DNA from: Dromaius novaehollandiae
Lineage: Eukaryota; Chordata; Aves; Casuariiformes; Dromaiidae
Length of the DNA: 64,000 nucleotides
Direction: 5' to 3'
Assembly (NCBI RefSeq): GCF_036370855.1
Contig: NC_088102.1
Span: forward strand, 25,773,001-25,837,000
The position numbers and the translations under genes are program-made. Below are positions 44,338-56,900 of this stretch, in pieces. The notes beneath the pieces were generated by a model. That model worked only from the letters and a program-made list of their open reading frames with translations. It was not told the origin of the DNA and did no database searches. Each line of letters begins with the position of its first letter. Position 1 is the stretch's first letter.

Positions 44338-46761
44338 CAAGGCACGGTCATAGCAATAAATAACGAGAAGGTACAGACCTCTGGCACATTCCTATAGTGT
44401 GGCAGCCAAGGGCAAGTCAGGCCAGGACCCAGCACACCCGAGGACGCGGTGCTGCTTGCAGGCACTTGCTTCCACGCTGGAGAGAGCCCACAGCATTTCT
44501 GGCGGGGCCAGGAGCATCCCGCTGGCCCTGGCCAAGGGCACCTGCCCCAGGCGCAGACAGCAAGGACAGCGGCTGAGCCCTGGGCATCTGTGCCAGGGAC
44601 GAGCGGCCACGCGGGTGCCTGAGCAGGGAGTTGTGAGCCCCGTCGAGGGGCACAGCCTGAGGGTGCTTTCGGGGGCTGTGCCGGCAGGAGGGGCTGGCTG
44701 GGCTCAGGGCCCTGCCAAGGCAGCCACGCAGCGTCCAGCATGTCAGAGGTGCCGGCCTGGGCATGCGGCGCGCGGGTCCAAGTGCAGCGGGGAGGGATGC
44801 CAGCTTGGAGAGCTGGGACCCCCTGCCCCCGCAGGGATGGCGTCAGGGTCTTCTTGAGTCCTGCAGAAACCTGGGCTGCCTTTTAATGCCTCAGGACTTG
44901 TGCACCATGCTTCCCATTCCCAACAGCCCCAGTAGCACTGAGCAGGGTGAGCAGTGCAGGGCGGTCCTGTGCCTCTGTCCCCCTCAAAGCCCAACCAGGG
45001 GTTGGACACCCTGTGCCACCCCTTCCCATGGTGCCCAGGGTCCAGGTGGCTGGAGGGGGGGGCAGGGGGCAAGATGCTCTCCCATCCATGTAAATTGAAC
45101 ACAAAGTCTTCTGGGCAGAAGAAAGGGCAAGTCTAGCTCACCCACATCCTGGGCAAGGTAATGGGACATCTGGCCTGATGGGACAGGCACCAGCTCTGCT
45201 CTCAGCCTTGCCTGATGCTGCTGCATCTCACCAGGTCACTGCAGTGGATGTGGGAGAAAGAGCGCGAGCATCGCCCTGCTCCCAGGCAGAGGGTGATGCA
45301 GCCGGGGGAAGGTGTCCAGCTCTCAGAAAAGAAAAGAACGTGATTTCCAGCGCTTCCTTCTGCATTTCCTACCGGTGGCCGTGAGGAGGTCCTCACAGAG
45401 GGGCCTGAGCTTCTTGGAAGTGGCAGCATCTCCCCTAGCACAGCGCAGACACTGTAGTGTCTTCACGGTCCCTCTTGCTGGCATCCTCCCAGTTACTGGG
45501 CCACAAACCTGCTGAGCCTGCCTGCTTGCACAGGCAGAAGTGGCTCCTCCCAGCCCCAATTTTAAGCAAGCTGCAATGGTGGAGTCACTGCCTTTGCACT
45601 GCAGCGGTTCCTGCACTGGCTGCCTCAGCGTGAGGAGGGCTGCGGGAGCATCCCTTCCCTCTCTGCATGGCTCAGGGAGGACAGTGATGGAGGCTGGAAT
45701 TGCTTTGAAGTCAGCAGGGGAGCTGAGACAGTCCTTGCCAGCCAATGCAATTTCTCGCTGCTGTTAGGAGATCACGTTGTAAGGTGGAGAGGCCAGTTAG
45801 CAGCATTTGGGGGCGTAAGACCTTGGGGTGCCTTTGCTCGCCAGGTACTGGGCTGCATGGGAGAGACTGGGCAGGCTGGAAGGTGCCGAGCACAAGTCTC
45901 TTCTCAGGAGAGAATACGCCCAGCCAGAAGGGGCAGAAACAGTTATGCAATGCAAGACACTCCCTTTCAGCTCATCCACTGGGCAGTGACGCAGGGGACA
46001 CGGAGCATCGCAGGCGCAGCTGCACACGTCTGGGCTAAGAGGAAAGGGAAACCCTGGGAGCCCAGGGTCCAGCTGTGCCAGCCATCCAGCTCACGAGGAG
46101 CCAAACTCACCTCACGCAGCTGGAGCATCAGCTCACGATTTCAGCAGCCAACATGACAGACCCCTCCCTCCCCCCCAGCATGGCTCTGCTCACAAACTGC
46201 CCTGATGCAGCTCTGCATCAGAAAAGAGCAGAAGAAACAACCCGAGGCCACAAAAAGGCTAAGCAAGGAACCAGGAGCACTCAGGTTGGTTAACCTTGCA
46301 GAAGAGAGGCTGAGGAGGACAAGGCTCTCCATCCCTCACATCCTAGGGGCCGCTGAGGGAGAGCCAGAACTCCTCAGGGACACAGGGCAGGCCAGAGCAC
46401 GCGCGTGCATGCTGACCCCGGCGGGGTTCACACTCGAGAGGAGGTGATGCTTGTGGAAGAGCCTCCCAGGGCACAGCCAGGAGCGAGGGCAGGATGCGGT
46501 GCTGTGACAGGACCCACGACCTGGATGTGGTGGTCCCACCAGCCCCCATTTCTCTGGCAGTGCGATGGAGCCGCAGGGAGCCCTGCAGCCTTCCTGGGGA
46601 GAGCACCACCACGCAGGAGGCTGCTGCCAGGGGCAGTGGGATGATGGGTGCTAAGGAGGAAATGCTGTCAAGGCAATTAAACATACACTTCCCTTGACCT
46701 TACCCCTCTCTCCAAACACTTGGCTCAAGAGCACAAGCACATTCCAGCTGCAGAGGGATGC

Positions 46762-46781
46762 GATGGGATGGGATGGGATGG
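46762..46781. repeat. (GATGG)4 microsatellite
   Basis: Four exact GATGG units, preceded by a GGATGC near-unit. Confidence 0.9.
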
Positions 46782-47021
46782 CAGGATAAGCAGGTTGCCC
46801 ACTGTGGACAAGACTGCAGCCATCATTAGTGCCTTGCTGCTGCAGCAGCGTGGGGTCTCTTTGCCTTTGAAGAGCCGAGATTGTGTTTTCATACCTGACT
46901 TGAGGAAGGGACACTGGCACTCAGGAAGACCAGGCCAGAGCTCACCCAGCCCTCTGTGGGCCCGGGGCTCAACCCCGTGCGCTCATCCAGTCAAAAGCAC
47001 AACTGTCTCAGAAGCCCCCAC

Positions 47022-47027
47022 TTTAAT
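47022..47027 (-). terminator. TMEM63C: candidate proximal TMEM63C polyadenylation signal
   Basis: TTTAAT on the + strand gives ATTAAA on the - strand, about 740 nt after the stop. Confidence 0.4.
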
Positions 47028-47766
47028 TGGCAAAGCCTTTGTGCAGCTCAGGGGCAGCACAGGGGATGCACTCCTGAGGCAGCGCGTGGGCAGGCAGGCA
47101 CCCAGCCGCACTGGGCGCCAAGGGGCAGCAAAGAGTCACCGAGGGCAGCGGCAGCAGCAGGTGGGCACAGTGGGAAGCGAAGGTTTGGCAGCTGCACCTG
47201 AGTGCGGACGGCTCCGGCGGCACCAGGGACCTGTGGGGCTGTGATTCTCCATCCAACACATTCACTTGAGCTGTCTGGGCCACCCCCCCTCCCCGCTGGT
47301 GAGGGACGCAGCCAACCTCCTCCCCTTGAAGCGTGGCCTTTAAGAGAGACCCTCTCCACACACTGCTGCACCCCTCTGCCCCGCGTGGGCTGGAGGAAGG
47401 GAGGAAGGGGCAAGGCAGGGCATGGGGCAGCCAAACCTGGTCCCCGGTGGAGGCAAGGAGCTGTGGAGGTGGGCTGCAGAGCAGGGGTGCGTGGACACCT
47501 GGGATGGGGTGAGACAGGGCGCTCTCCCGCACATCAGTCCTGCTGCCCTTCGGCCCTAGGCCCCCAGTACCACCCATGCGCGGGCCCATTGGCGAGCTGG
47601 GGCAGGCAGGCAGGCGCTGGCCCCATGGGTGCTGGTGCCCACGAGGCGGCAGCAGGGTCGGCGTGGTGGTGCAGGAGCCTGGGCTGGCGGGGGAGGCTCC
47701 TTCCTGCCCCCTCGTACATCCTCCGCTCTCAGCCATCACCGGTCCTCACCACGGTGGGGGGGACGC

Positions 47767-47979
47767 TCACTGGTAGCGGGCCTGGCTCTCCATCACCGGC
47801 CCCGTCCTGTACTCGCCCTCCACCGCCTCCAGCTCTGTCTCGAAGCTTTGCAGGCCGCCCTCTTCCCCATCCTCCGCCGGCTCCAGGTGGTTGCCCATGG
47901 TCCCGTAGGACTGGTGCGCCGGGGAGGCCGCCGGCGTCAGGCTCAGCTCGGGCTCCTGCAGGACCGCAGCCACGAAGAG
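47767..47979 (-). CDS. TMEM63C: TMEM63C terminal coding exon
   Basis: It encodes 70 residues starting [20 protein letters not shown] and including [20 protein letters not shown], ending RYQ and TGA at 47767-47769. The LQEPEL and YGTM motifs match the human C-terminus. Confidence 0.95.
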   Translation of the reverse strand, partial: LFVAAVLQEPELSLTPAASPAHQSYGTMGNHLEPAEDGEEGGLQSFETELEAVEGEYRTGPVMESQARYQ

Positions 47980-50900
47980 CTGTGGTAGGAGACAGAGCGA
48001 GGTCAGGGCCAAGGGGCACGGGTCGGGCTGGGGCCGGGTCGCAGCCGTCCCTGTAGGGCTTGGAGGGTGAGCGGGGAGGGTGCACGGCCCGGGGCCCTGG
48101 GGAGACATACTCACATTGGAGTTGGGGGTGGAGGAGACGCTGCTCCGCTCCGTGTCGTTGAAGGTGCTGTCAGACTGGTCGGACATCTGGGGAGAGGGAA
48201 GCAGTGAGGAAACCAATGGCACAGAGGCAGGGGGTAACTCCCAGGGTGATGCCAGCCTGGCACCACGCTGTGCAGCCTCCCCTCTGCAGCCAGAGCAGGG
48301 TAGGAGGCCCCGTCCGCAGGGCTGGCCCCCAGCCAAACCTGGCATCCAGTCGAGCAGGCCACGTGCCCCGTGCCCCACGGGTGGCAAAGGCTGGCCACCT
48401 ACAAACTAGAGCTGGGGCAGCAGCCTGGACAGGGACTGGCCACCAGACCTAGTGAGCCTGCAACTGTGATACTGGGAAGTTTGGTGACGGCTGACTCTGT
48501 GCTGGGGTCTCTAGGGATGGGGAGCGACCAAGTGAGTACCAAAACATGGGTAGCAGGGAGATGCCAAGCCAAGTGGGTAGGAAGCAACCTGGAGGCAGGA
48601 TTGATCTGTGCCCTTGCTCTGGTCTGGACACAACCAAATCCTCAGGATCCTCTGTGAAAACTTACCCAGAGGCGTGGGAAAGGGACAAAGTGCTGGATGT
48701 GGGAAGGAGTTGTGCCTGGTCCTAGGAACCAGACAGGCAGCTGCCCGCGCTCACCTGGTAGCTGGAAGGTTTCCGTGGCTGCAGCTTCTTCAGGCAGAGG
48801 CCAAAGAAGGAGAAGATGATGCAAGACAGAAGGACCACAAAAGTGAAGAGGGTAACAGGGCGGGTGGGACCTACAGCAAAGAGACAGCAGGGCAGCACGT
48901 GAGCCTCCAAGTGCTGCTTGGAACTTACTGCACGTCTGGCTGAGCCCCATGCTGGTGTCTGCTTTGGGTGTTGTGAGCTCTCACTCACCTCCCAAACACT
49001 AGCTGATACCTGCCCCTGCATCTGCTGGGCCTCCATCACTCCCACTCCTTCCCCCTTCCCTCCCCCTTTAGGCTGTGCCTAACTCAGGGGTGATGCTGGC
49101 TGCTTGTCCCATAGAGCTCGAGATCTGTAACACCCAGAAATGGTGGGGTGAGCCAGCCACAAACTCTCCCTACCGAGGCGCAGGACGGAGAAGAAGAGCA
49201 GCCAGAACATGCAGAGGATGGGGGCCACCACGACCTGGCTAATGGCAGCGACATGGAGGCGCTGGTTCAGCTTGGTGGGGATGTACACATAGTAGATGTT
49301 GTACCGGTCAACCATGTGCTTCAGCAGCATGTAGAGCAAACCTGGCAAGGAGGAACAGGAGACATTCAGACGGAGCATGGTGCAGAGAGCCAGGGTGCAG
49401 GGAGAGCGGAGCAGGTCTAAGAGACAGCATAGGAGGGCACCCTTGGACGTTGAGGAAGCTTGTGCTCCCCCACCACTCCTAGTGACTGAAGCAGGCTGTT
49501 CTCACAGACGTGTTCTCTCACACATGGGGGCAGTGGGGCTGGGAGCACGGGAGGCTGGTACTTACCAAAGGGGACAATGATGGGGCAAGTGATGCTGTAA
49601 GTCATGACAACTGAGAAGATGCAGCAGGTCCAGGCGTACTCCAGCCCAAACTGGAACTGGTAGGCTTGACTCTGAGGCACAACCAACAGCGCTGTTACTT
49701 TCCTGCTCCTACCTTACGTAATTGGAGCACCCAAGGTGCTGGAGATGGGCCCTTTGGTCCCTCCCCTAGGACACTGACAAGCTGGAGGGACAGCAGACCG
49801 AGAGACGGTGGGTTCTGCAGGGACCACACAGGAGCCAGCAGCTGGTCTTGGCCTCCTAGGACCCCTGGTGAGGAGCCTCTCCTTCACCAGCCCTGCAGAG
49901 CTCAGCCCCACCCCCCACCTCCTCACACAACGGGGCGCTTTTGCATCCCAGCCAGTCCCCAAACCCACGATTGCCTCTGCACACCTCACCCCACGGGGAC
50001 AGGGCCAAGGTCTAGCAGCACTCTTTACGTGATGGCCTGTCCTCACATGCCTCCCCATAGGACCAGGAAAGCCTGAATTTCCAGCCAGCCTCTGGCAACT
50101 GAACATGTCTCTGGCATGCCACGGGGGCTGTGTGTGTGCAGACACAGCCAGAGCCACGTACCCGCTTGATGTGGAGCCGTTCGGGCTCAGACTTGGCGAA
50201 GCAGAGCCGGGTGGTGTAGACAAGGAGGCCAGGGATGCGCAACAGCTCCATGGCCGTCCCAATCAGGCTGGAGGTGACGACGTAGTTGACAAAGAAAGCG
50301 CCATTATCAGGGAGGAAAACGCACCTGCTCCCAGAGACAATGAGGGAAGAGAGTGAGGCCACGCAGGCAGCCGGGAGAGCCACTGGGGCAGGAGGCGGTT
50401 GGGGATAGGGTCAGGCTCTCCCCACTTGCCCAGAGCGCTGTGTGGACCAGCGCAAGTCAGGGAGCTCCCCAGCACTCACTGGAACTTGATATCGGCCTCA
50501 TCCAGAAAGTGCATGTCAAAGAGCCATCGGAAGAAAAGATCCAAACTAAAGGGAGGAGAAGAGGAGCAGCTTAGAAAGAAAGCACAGAGAAATATGAGGG
50601 GAACATCCAGCAAGCGTGTGCTTTCCACGTGCACAGAGCCAGTTTGCTCAAAGGCAGCTCAAATGCTGTTATTTCAGGAACCATCAACAGGCAGGTTTCA
50701 CAGGCCGGCAGGGCCTGGCACAGCTGTGGCTATGCAAAGGCTCTAGCAGAGTGTTGTCCCATGCCCACCCGCATGGCCCCTGTGGTACAGAGAGGCTCTG
50801 CCACTGACACCCTGGCTCACATGGGGCTGTTAGAGATAAATAAACAACAGCACATTGCCCTGGAGCTAGCCATGGCAGTCTGGCAGGCTCCACAGCTGTC

Positions 50901-53900
50901 CCACTCTCTGCAGTGGACTTTTCTGTCTGTGATGGTGCTGGGAGTGGCTGGGCACTGCTGAAGAGCAAGCATGATCCTCCCCAGACACTGCTGCTTTTTA
51001 ACAGCAGCTGAAGCGATTCCTACCCCTTAACCTTTTTAGGCTCATTTGCAGGGAGGGAAGGAGTCTGTGAGTGATCCCTTGCCTGCAGGTGAGCAAAGAA
51101 AGCAGCATGGCAGGTTGGCCAGTACCTAGTCAGCCCCAGTGAAGGCAGGATGATGACCATGAACACCAGGAAAAAGAAACACTTGTGCATTGTGAGTTGA
51201 TTTTCACTTGACCTGGAGAGAGGAGAAAAAAGAGAAGAATTTTGCACTTTCCAGAGGCAGATCAGGAGATCAGGGTGAGAGAAGGTTGAGCTGGGGTCTA
51301 GCTCTTTACCAAGGCACTGCTACCAGCCAGAGGAAGCAATATACATTTGAGCTGTACAATGGGGCCTTGGAAAACCTTTCCCCAGGCTGTGGAGAAATCA
51401 CCATTAGGAAATATACTGTCAGGAAAGCTCTTGCTCTCTTAGCCTCTCACAGCCTTCATCCCTGCCTCCTCCTAATACAGTATCTGCTGGTCATGCACCT
51501 TGTGCATGGGCTGGCCCAGCAAGAGAGAGCTGGATCTCTACCCTAGATGCAGGAGCCAGAGACACTTTTCCTGCCCTTGGGAGGAAGAAGGAAGGATGGG
51601 CGCAGGCAAGAGGGCCAGGCTCCTGCAAGGAGGGGACTCAGTAGACCACATGCAGGGGCTGGGACTGACAGAGAGTCAAGACAGAGGGAGCAAATTGTAG
51701 AAGCTGAGCAGTAGCAGCACTTTCTCTGTTAGGAGGCTTTGAGCATCTTCAATCTGCACCTTCACCTTGGAGGTCTGCAAGCACAGCTGGGCTGTGCCTC
51801 CCAAATCAGAGCCATGGCCCTGCCATTGCAAGTCCCTCATTCACCATCCATTTTGCTAACGTCTTCAGACCCTCATAAAACCAGCTCTGTTTGCACTTCT
51901 TGGCATCCTGAATGTGTTCAGGGCCATGGCAAGGAAATGGCTCCTTTGGGCATGAGCTGGGGCCCTTTCTTGGACAACAGGCATGGTGGTGTGGGGATCT
52001 GCCACTCTTTGAACCTACTGCCCGTCTCCCTGCAGGTTGGGTCCAATGAGTCCTACTGAGGTTCCTCCCATCTAACGCAGCCCTGAGTAACCTTGGGGGG
52101 TGCATTGCAGCTGGGCCCTGTTACCTCGTCCAGTGTGACTCGAAGAATGCAGAGTAGTAGACAATGAAGGGTAGGAAGACGGAGAAGGCCCAGAGCAGCA
52201 GCGTAGGGAAGAACTGGGTGATGATGGGATTCTGCAAGAGAAGAGATGTCAGACACCTGTTTAGGAGCCTGCTGGCTTCAGGGAGGAATGAGCTGTGCCT
52301 GCCCATACCAACACTGCTCAGCCATGATGGAGACAGCTCCTCAGGCCTCCTGGCACACGTGCACCTGAGGATGGTGTGTGCAATTGGGCTGGCTGGTGCA
52401 TCCCCTCTGGGAGCACTGTAGGACTATTTGTTCCAGAAGGGAAGAGCGTGAGGACAGCAAAAGGCACAATGGACATGCGCAAAGACCCAACACTCTCACA
52501 CCAGCTAGCAGGTCAGTGAGCAGGAGGGTGATGCATTGCTGGCAGCTTCTAACACCCTGGAGTTGTTCCCACCCCTTTCCTCCTGCACAGACACCAAGCT
52601 GTCCTTCCGTGTGAACACAGCAAGCCTGAGGCACAGACACCCAGACTCAGGTATGCATGGAGGCCCCAGGACTGCCATCAAAAACACATATGAGAAGAGG
52701 GAGATGGCAAACAGTGGCACAAGCTCTCCTTGCCTCTCATCAACAATTGTCCCAGTGATGGCTCATGTCCTCGGGCCAGCACAAAGCCAGGACCCTCTCC
52801 CAACATAGACAAGCCTGTGGGACTCTTTGAGGAGGCTGGCACTGGGCCCTATCAACTACCTTGAGGCTCTCCACAGGCCGTGTGACATTGAACATGTCCA
52901 TGGTGTTGACGATGATGGCCGGTGTGGTAAGGAAGAAGAGGAGAATGAAGAGGCAGATATTAAGGAGGATAAATCGCACCCACCACGATGTGCCACGGAC
53001 CGATAAATTCTCCCTATGAGAGAAAAGTACGTCTTGGACATGGGGCAGAGGACAAGCCATGCATCCTTGGGCCTCCGAGTGTGCCCTCCAAAATGTGCTA
53101 CCACACTGCTTCCCAGTCCCTGCTGTACGCACTGACCTTCTTGGCAGTCCTTGCTCTGAGCCCACCCTCTCCCTGCTCCTCTCCCTGCTCCCAGAACCAC
53201 TGCATAGCTGCTGGCAGAGCCCCCGGGACTTGAGTATCACAGCAGGAGCAGCTCCGTGCCACCAGAGAGACTCTGGAGGCAGGCCAGAGAAATCAGAGAC
53301 TGGCAATCACCCTCAAGCCTTGCCGGGCCAAGTCCTGTCACCCTTATGATGATCACCCCAGTCACCACTAGTGATTTCTGCTAAGGCCACAGAGAGGGAT
53401 CTTCAGCCCCTGCACACCCTGGGAAGATGCCCTGTACCTACGGCCACAGATTCCCCCTTTGCGTGGCTGTTCTCCCTCCTGCCCCGGCCCGCAACAGAAT
53501 TTACCAGATTATATCACTGGGCGCAGGAGCATAGCAAACACCCCAGTGGTGTGACTTGACCACTGTAGTCACAGAGGATTGCTGGGGGTGCTTACGACAG
53601 CTGATGTGACTGTAGTCCTTCAAAATCCTGCAGAAGAAGAAAGCCAAGGGGACAGGTCTGAGCCAAGGGGACAGGTCTGCCCCTGCTTCCCTCGCCCACT
53701 TCTTGTAACACATTTCCCACAATCCCAGGCTGTGGTCTTCTTGCAGAGCAATCCTGTTTTCAGCCGGGAGACACAGCTGGGACAAATCTATCATTGGCTT
53801 TGGCTGGAAGAGCTAGGGCGGTGCCCTGAGATCCCCTTGCTGTCCCCAGAGGCAGTGGCCCCAACCCCACCTCACTCCCAGCCTGGCAGCAGTGCGGTGT

Positions 53901-56900
53901 ATATGCTTGGACCACAGGGTCACAGCCTCCCCCTCAGAGACAAACACTCACACAGCCGTCATCCTCTCATCCTGGAAGGTGACGAAGGCCATGTCGAGCC
54001 GCTTGAGCGTGATGCGATTGCGCTCGGCATTGAACTCGTCCGTGAGTTTCTCCTCCAGCTCCCCATAGTACTGCTCGGCATCCACCTGTGGGCAAGGTGG
54101 CTTTGCAGGGTTCTCCTTGCTGAGGGCAAGGGAGAGAGCAGACGGGGGGCAGGCTCACAAGCACCTGTCCAGGACCAGGGCCCTCTGAGCATGCAGGAGG
54201 GAGAGGAGCATCTGCCACGCTGGAGAAGGATTGTAATCTCAGATTCAAGAGCTGCCAAATCCCATTTCAGGGAGTGCATCAGCCATCGTGGGCAATGCGT
54301 GCAAGTCACTGCGCATCACACCAGCCTCTCTAGCAGACACTGCTTGCAAAAGAGTGGCAGAAGCTGTGCTGTGGAGGCAGCAGTCTGGACTGCAATGGGA
54401 AGCTGACTGCCTTTCAGTACCTCGGTGCCTGTCAAGGCCTCAAAGGACAGTGCTGGGGAGAAGATACTCCTGGGTGTCCTGATGCCCGCAAGGGGCTCTG
54501 GGGGCTCCTCAACCTTGATGTTTATGGCAAGAGGGAGATTTCTAAGCAGCCCATCAGAAATTGGTGTGGCGGGTGAAAGGAAGGCTCTCGGAGAGGCTTT
54601 CCTGCCACGAGGCAGCCCCGGCCTCTCTGCTGGGGGACATACTGTCTCCAGCCCTGCCTGCTCCCCTCCTACCTCCTCAAAGCCACAGATGCGACAGCAG
54701 AAGATGCGGGCACAAGGGTGGGCTTTGATCATGATCTTCCCCTCTTTCTGTGCCTTGGTGGTGAAGTAAAGTCGCCCCTTCATTGCCTTGCGCCTGCCAG
54801 GAACAGAGCCAGAGATGATGGTTTTTCGGGGAGTTCCTTTCCATCCCCCTCAAGGAAGAGAGACAAGCTCTCTGAAGTTGTTGGGCAGGAGCCATTTCAG
54901 ACTTCCACAGCCATGTTGCCAGCTTGGGACCATTGTGGTCTGAGCCAGCTGTCCCCCCTTGCCAGGCAGGCTCCATCTGGCACAGGGGCGCTGCTTTGCT
55001 GAATCCTGCAGTTCACCTGAGCATAGCCAGCAAAGGTGTGGGAAACCTGCCCACCAGGTGCAAACACCAAGGCTTAGCAGGGCATGCACATCTGGGCCAT
55101 ACCAGTGCACAGAAGGGCAGAGCTGTGGGCCAGGGGCCCCAGCACACACTCACCTCTCCGCATCCAGCTTCATCAGCTTGCGCACATCGAAGCAGAACTG
55201 GACGTTGGTGACGGTGCAACTGGGGTAGGCCTCGCTGTGGGCATGGAGACACAGTGACACTGGGAGCTGGGGGGACAGGGACAGCCTCCCCTCCCCAGAG
55301 CAGGGGAGCTCACTGCCAGCTCCCTAGCTCTCTCCCTACAGGGCGAGCCAGACCGGCAAGGTCCACCAACCCTGGTAAGACCCCTGACCAGGCTGCATGA
55401 GAAGAGGCCAGCTGCCTTCTCTGCACCAGCGTGGAGCCGTCCTGCCTGCAAGGGCTGTGGCACGTTGCCTGCCTTCAGCACATGGTGTGCATCAGCTGCG
55501 CTATTGAGGTGAGAGTGTCATATGGTGCTACTCACTGGAAATGCTTGATGATCAGGGAAGGATCTGTTATCTCCTTGGGAATCCGGGTGACCATCAGTGT
55601 CCGGGCAACCTGGGGGAGGAGAAGGGGAGAGGTGACAGATGGGGGTAGAAGGTCTGCGGGACATCTCACTGCCGTCCTGCTTGCCTGCATGTTGTGGCCA
55701 GGGTCACTGCTTCCACCATATGGATGAGGAAGGAATGTGCACAAAGGGAAGGGATGAGACTCAGCACAATCCTGCTCTCACATGGTGATGGAGATAGGAG
55801 AATGATCCCTCATCCCCGCACCTACCAGGAGTGCTGGCTGCCAGCCATGGAGTCTGAGTCAATGCAGACCTCCTCAAAGCCTGCTCCCAGACTCCAGAAG
55901 CACAGCTGGACATTACAACCTCACAGAGAGCTGGACACAGCAAAGTTTTAATCTCAGCAACAAGTCAGCAATAAGAGACAGTTTTGCCTCTGGGCTACCA
56001 GGCTTCTTCCAGAAGCTTGAGGAAATCCACCTTATCTTTCCCTGCCTGCCCAGTGCCAGACTGTAAAGCTCTCTTTATACAATGGAATCATCCTTTCTGT
56101 AAACCACACACAGTTGTCCATTTGTGCCGAGAAAGGCAAAGATGATGGTTGGCAGAGTGGGGAAGTTGCTCACCTTCTCGTTCTCCCTGTATTCAAGATG
56201 GACAGAGTGATGAGCCATGCAGAGGATGGTGAGGATGAAATAGATGAGGGCGAAGATACTGTGCAGCCACAGGAGACGGTCCCTAGAGGAGACAAAGGCT
56301 GGATCAGCTACCCATGCAGTGGCCATGTGTCACGCAGACCAGCTCAGTGCTCAGCACCATACACATCGCTGCCCGGCCCTCCCAGTCCTTACAAGGACTG
56401 CAAGACCCATTCCTCAGGGAACAGAAAGGGCTGCTTCCAGGGTGTTAGCTGAAATATTGTAGAAATGAGGCTGCCCAGGCTACTCCTGATACAACCTTTG
56501 CTGGTAGCAGGGGTGTAGCAAGCAGTGCAAGCGTGCTGGTTGTCACGACTGTGCTTGCGTGCAGTGCAAACAGACACATGGACAATTGCCAGTAGCGTGC
56601 TGCTCACATGGACCAGTCCCTGGCACGGTCAAGGGGCTATGCCTTGGCGCTCCCAGCAGTGCTAAACACAGCAGCAGCACACACAGTCCCCCAAGACATG
56701 CAAGCCACGTACTGTGTTGGGATGTTGGCGATGGTTGTCCGCCCAAAGTGGGTGGGATTGTTTCCTGCAAGAGAAGAGGAGAAGCAAGGAGGTTACAGGA
56801 ATCCCATGTAGTGTGTGCTCCCAGGGTAACTGCTGTGGTGGCCCATCTTTGCTCCCTCGTCTCCACTCATCTCCCAGCTCTCTGCCAAGCCCCTGCCACC

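Larger units (their letters stand above)
44332..47766 (-). other. TMEM63C: TMEM63C 3' UTR (predicted, maximal)
   Basis: Non-coding sequence from the stop to the first canonical AATAAA on the - strand. If the ATTAAA at 47022-47027 is used instead, the 3' UTR is only about 750 nt. It includes four GATGG units at 46762-46781. Long open frames here are compositional. Confidence 0.5.

Noticed and set aside
47202-48056. 284-codon + frame
   Set aside because: It lies antisense to the TMEM63C last exon and 3' UTR; GC-rich, with no family resemblance.
53579-54406. 275-codon + frame
   Set aside because: It lies antisense to TMEM63C exons 11 and 12, whose - strand products are clear family matches.
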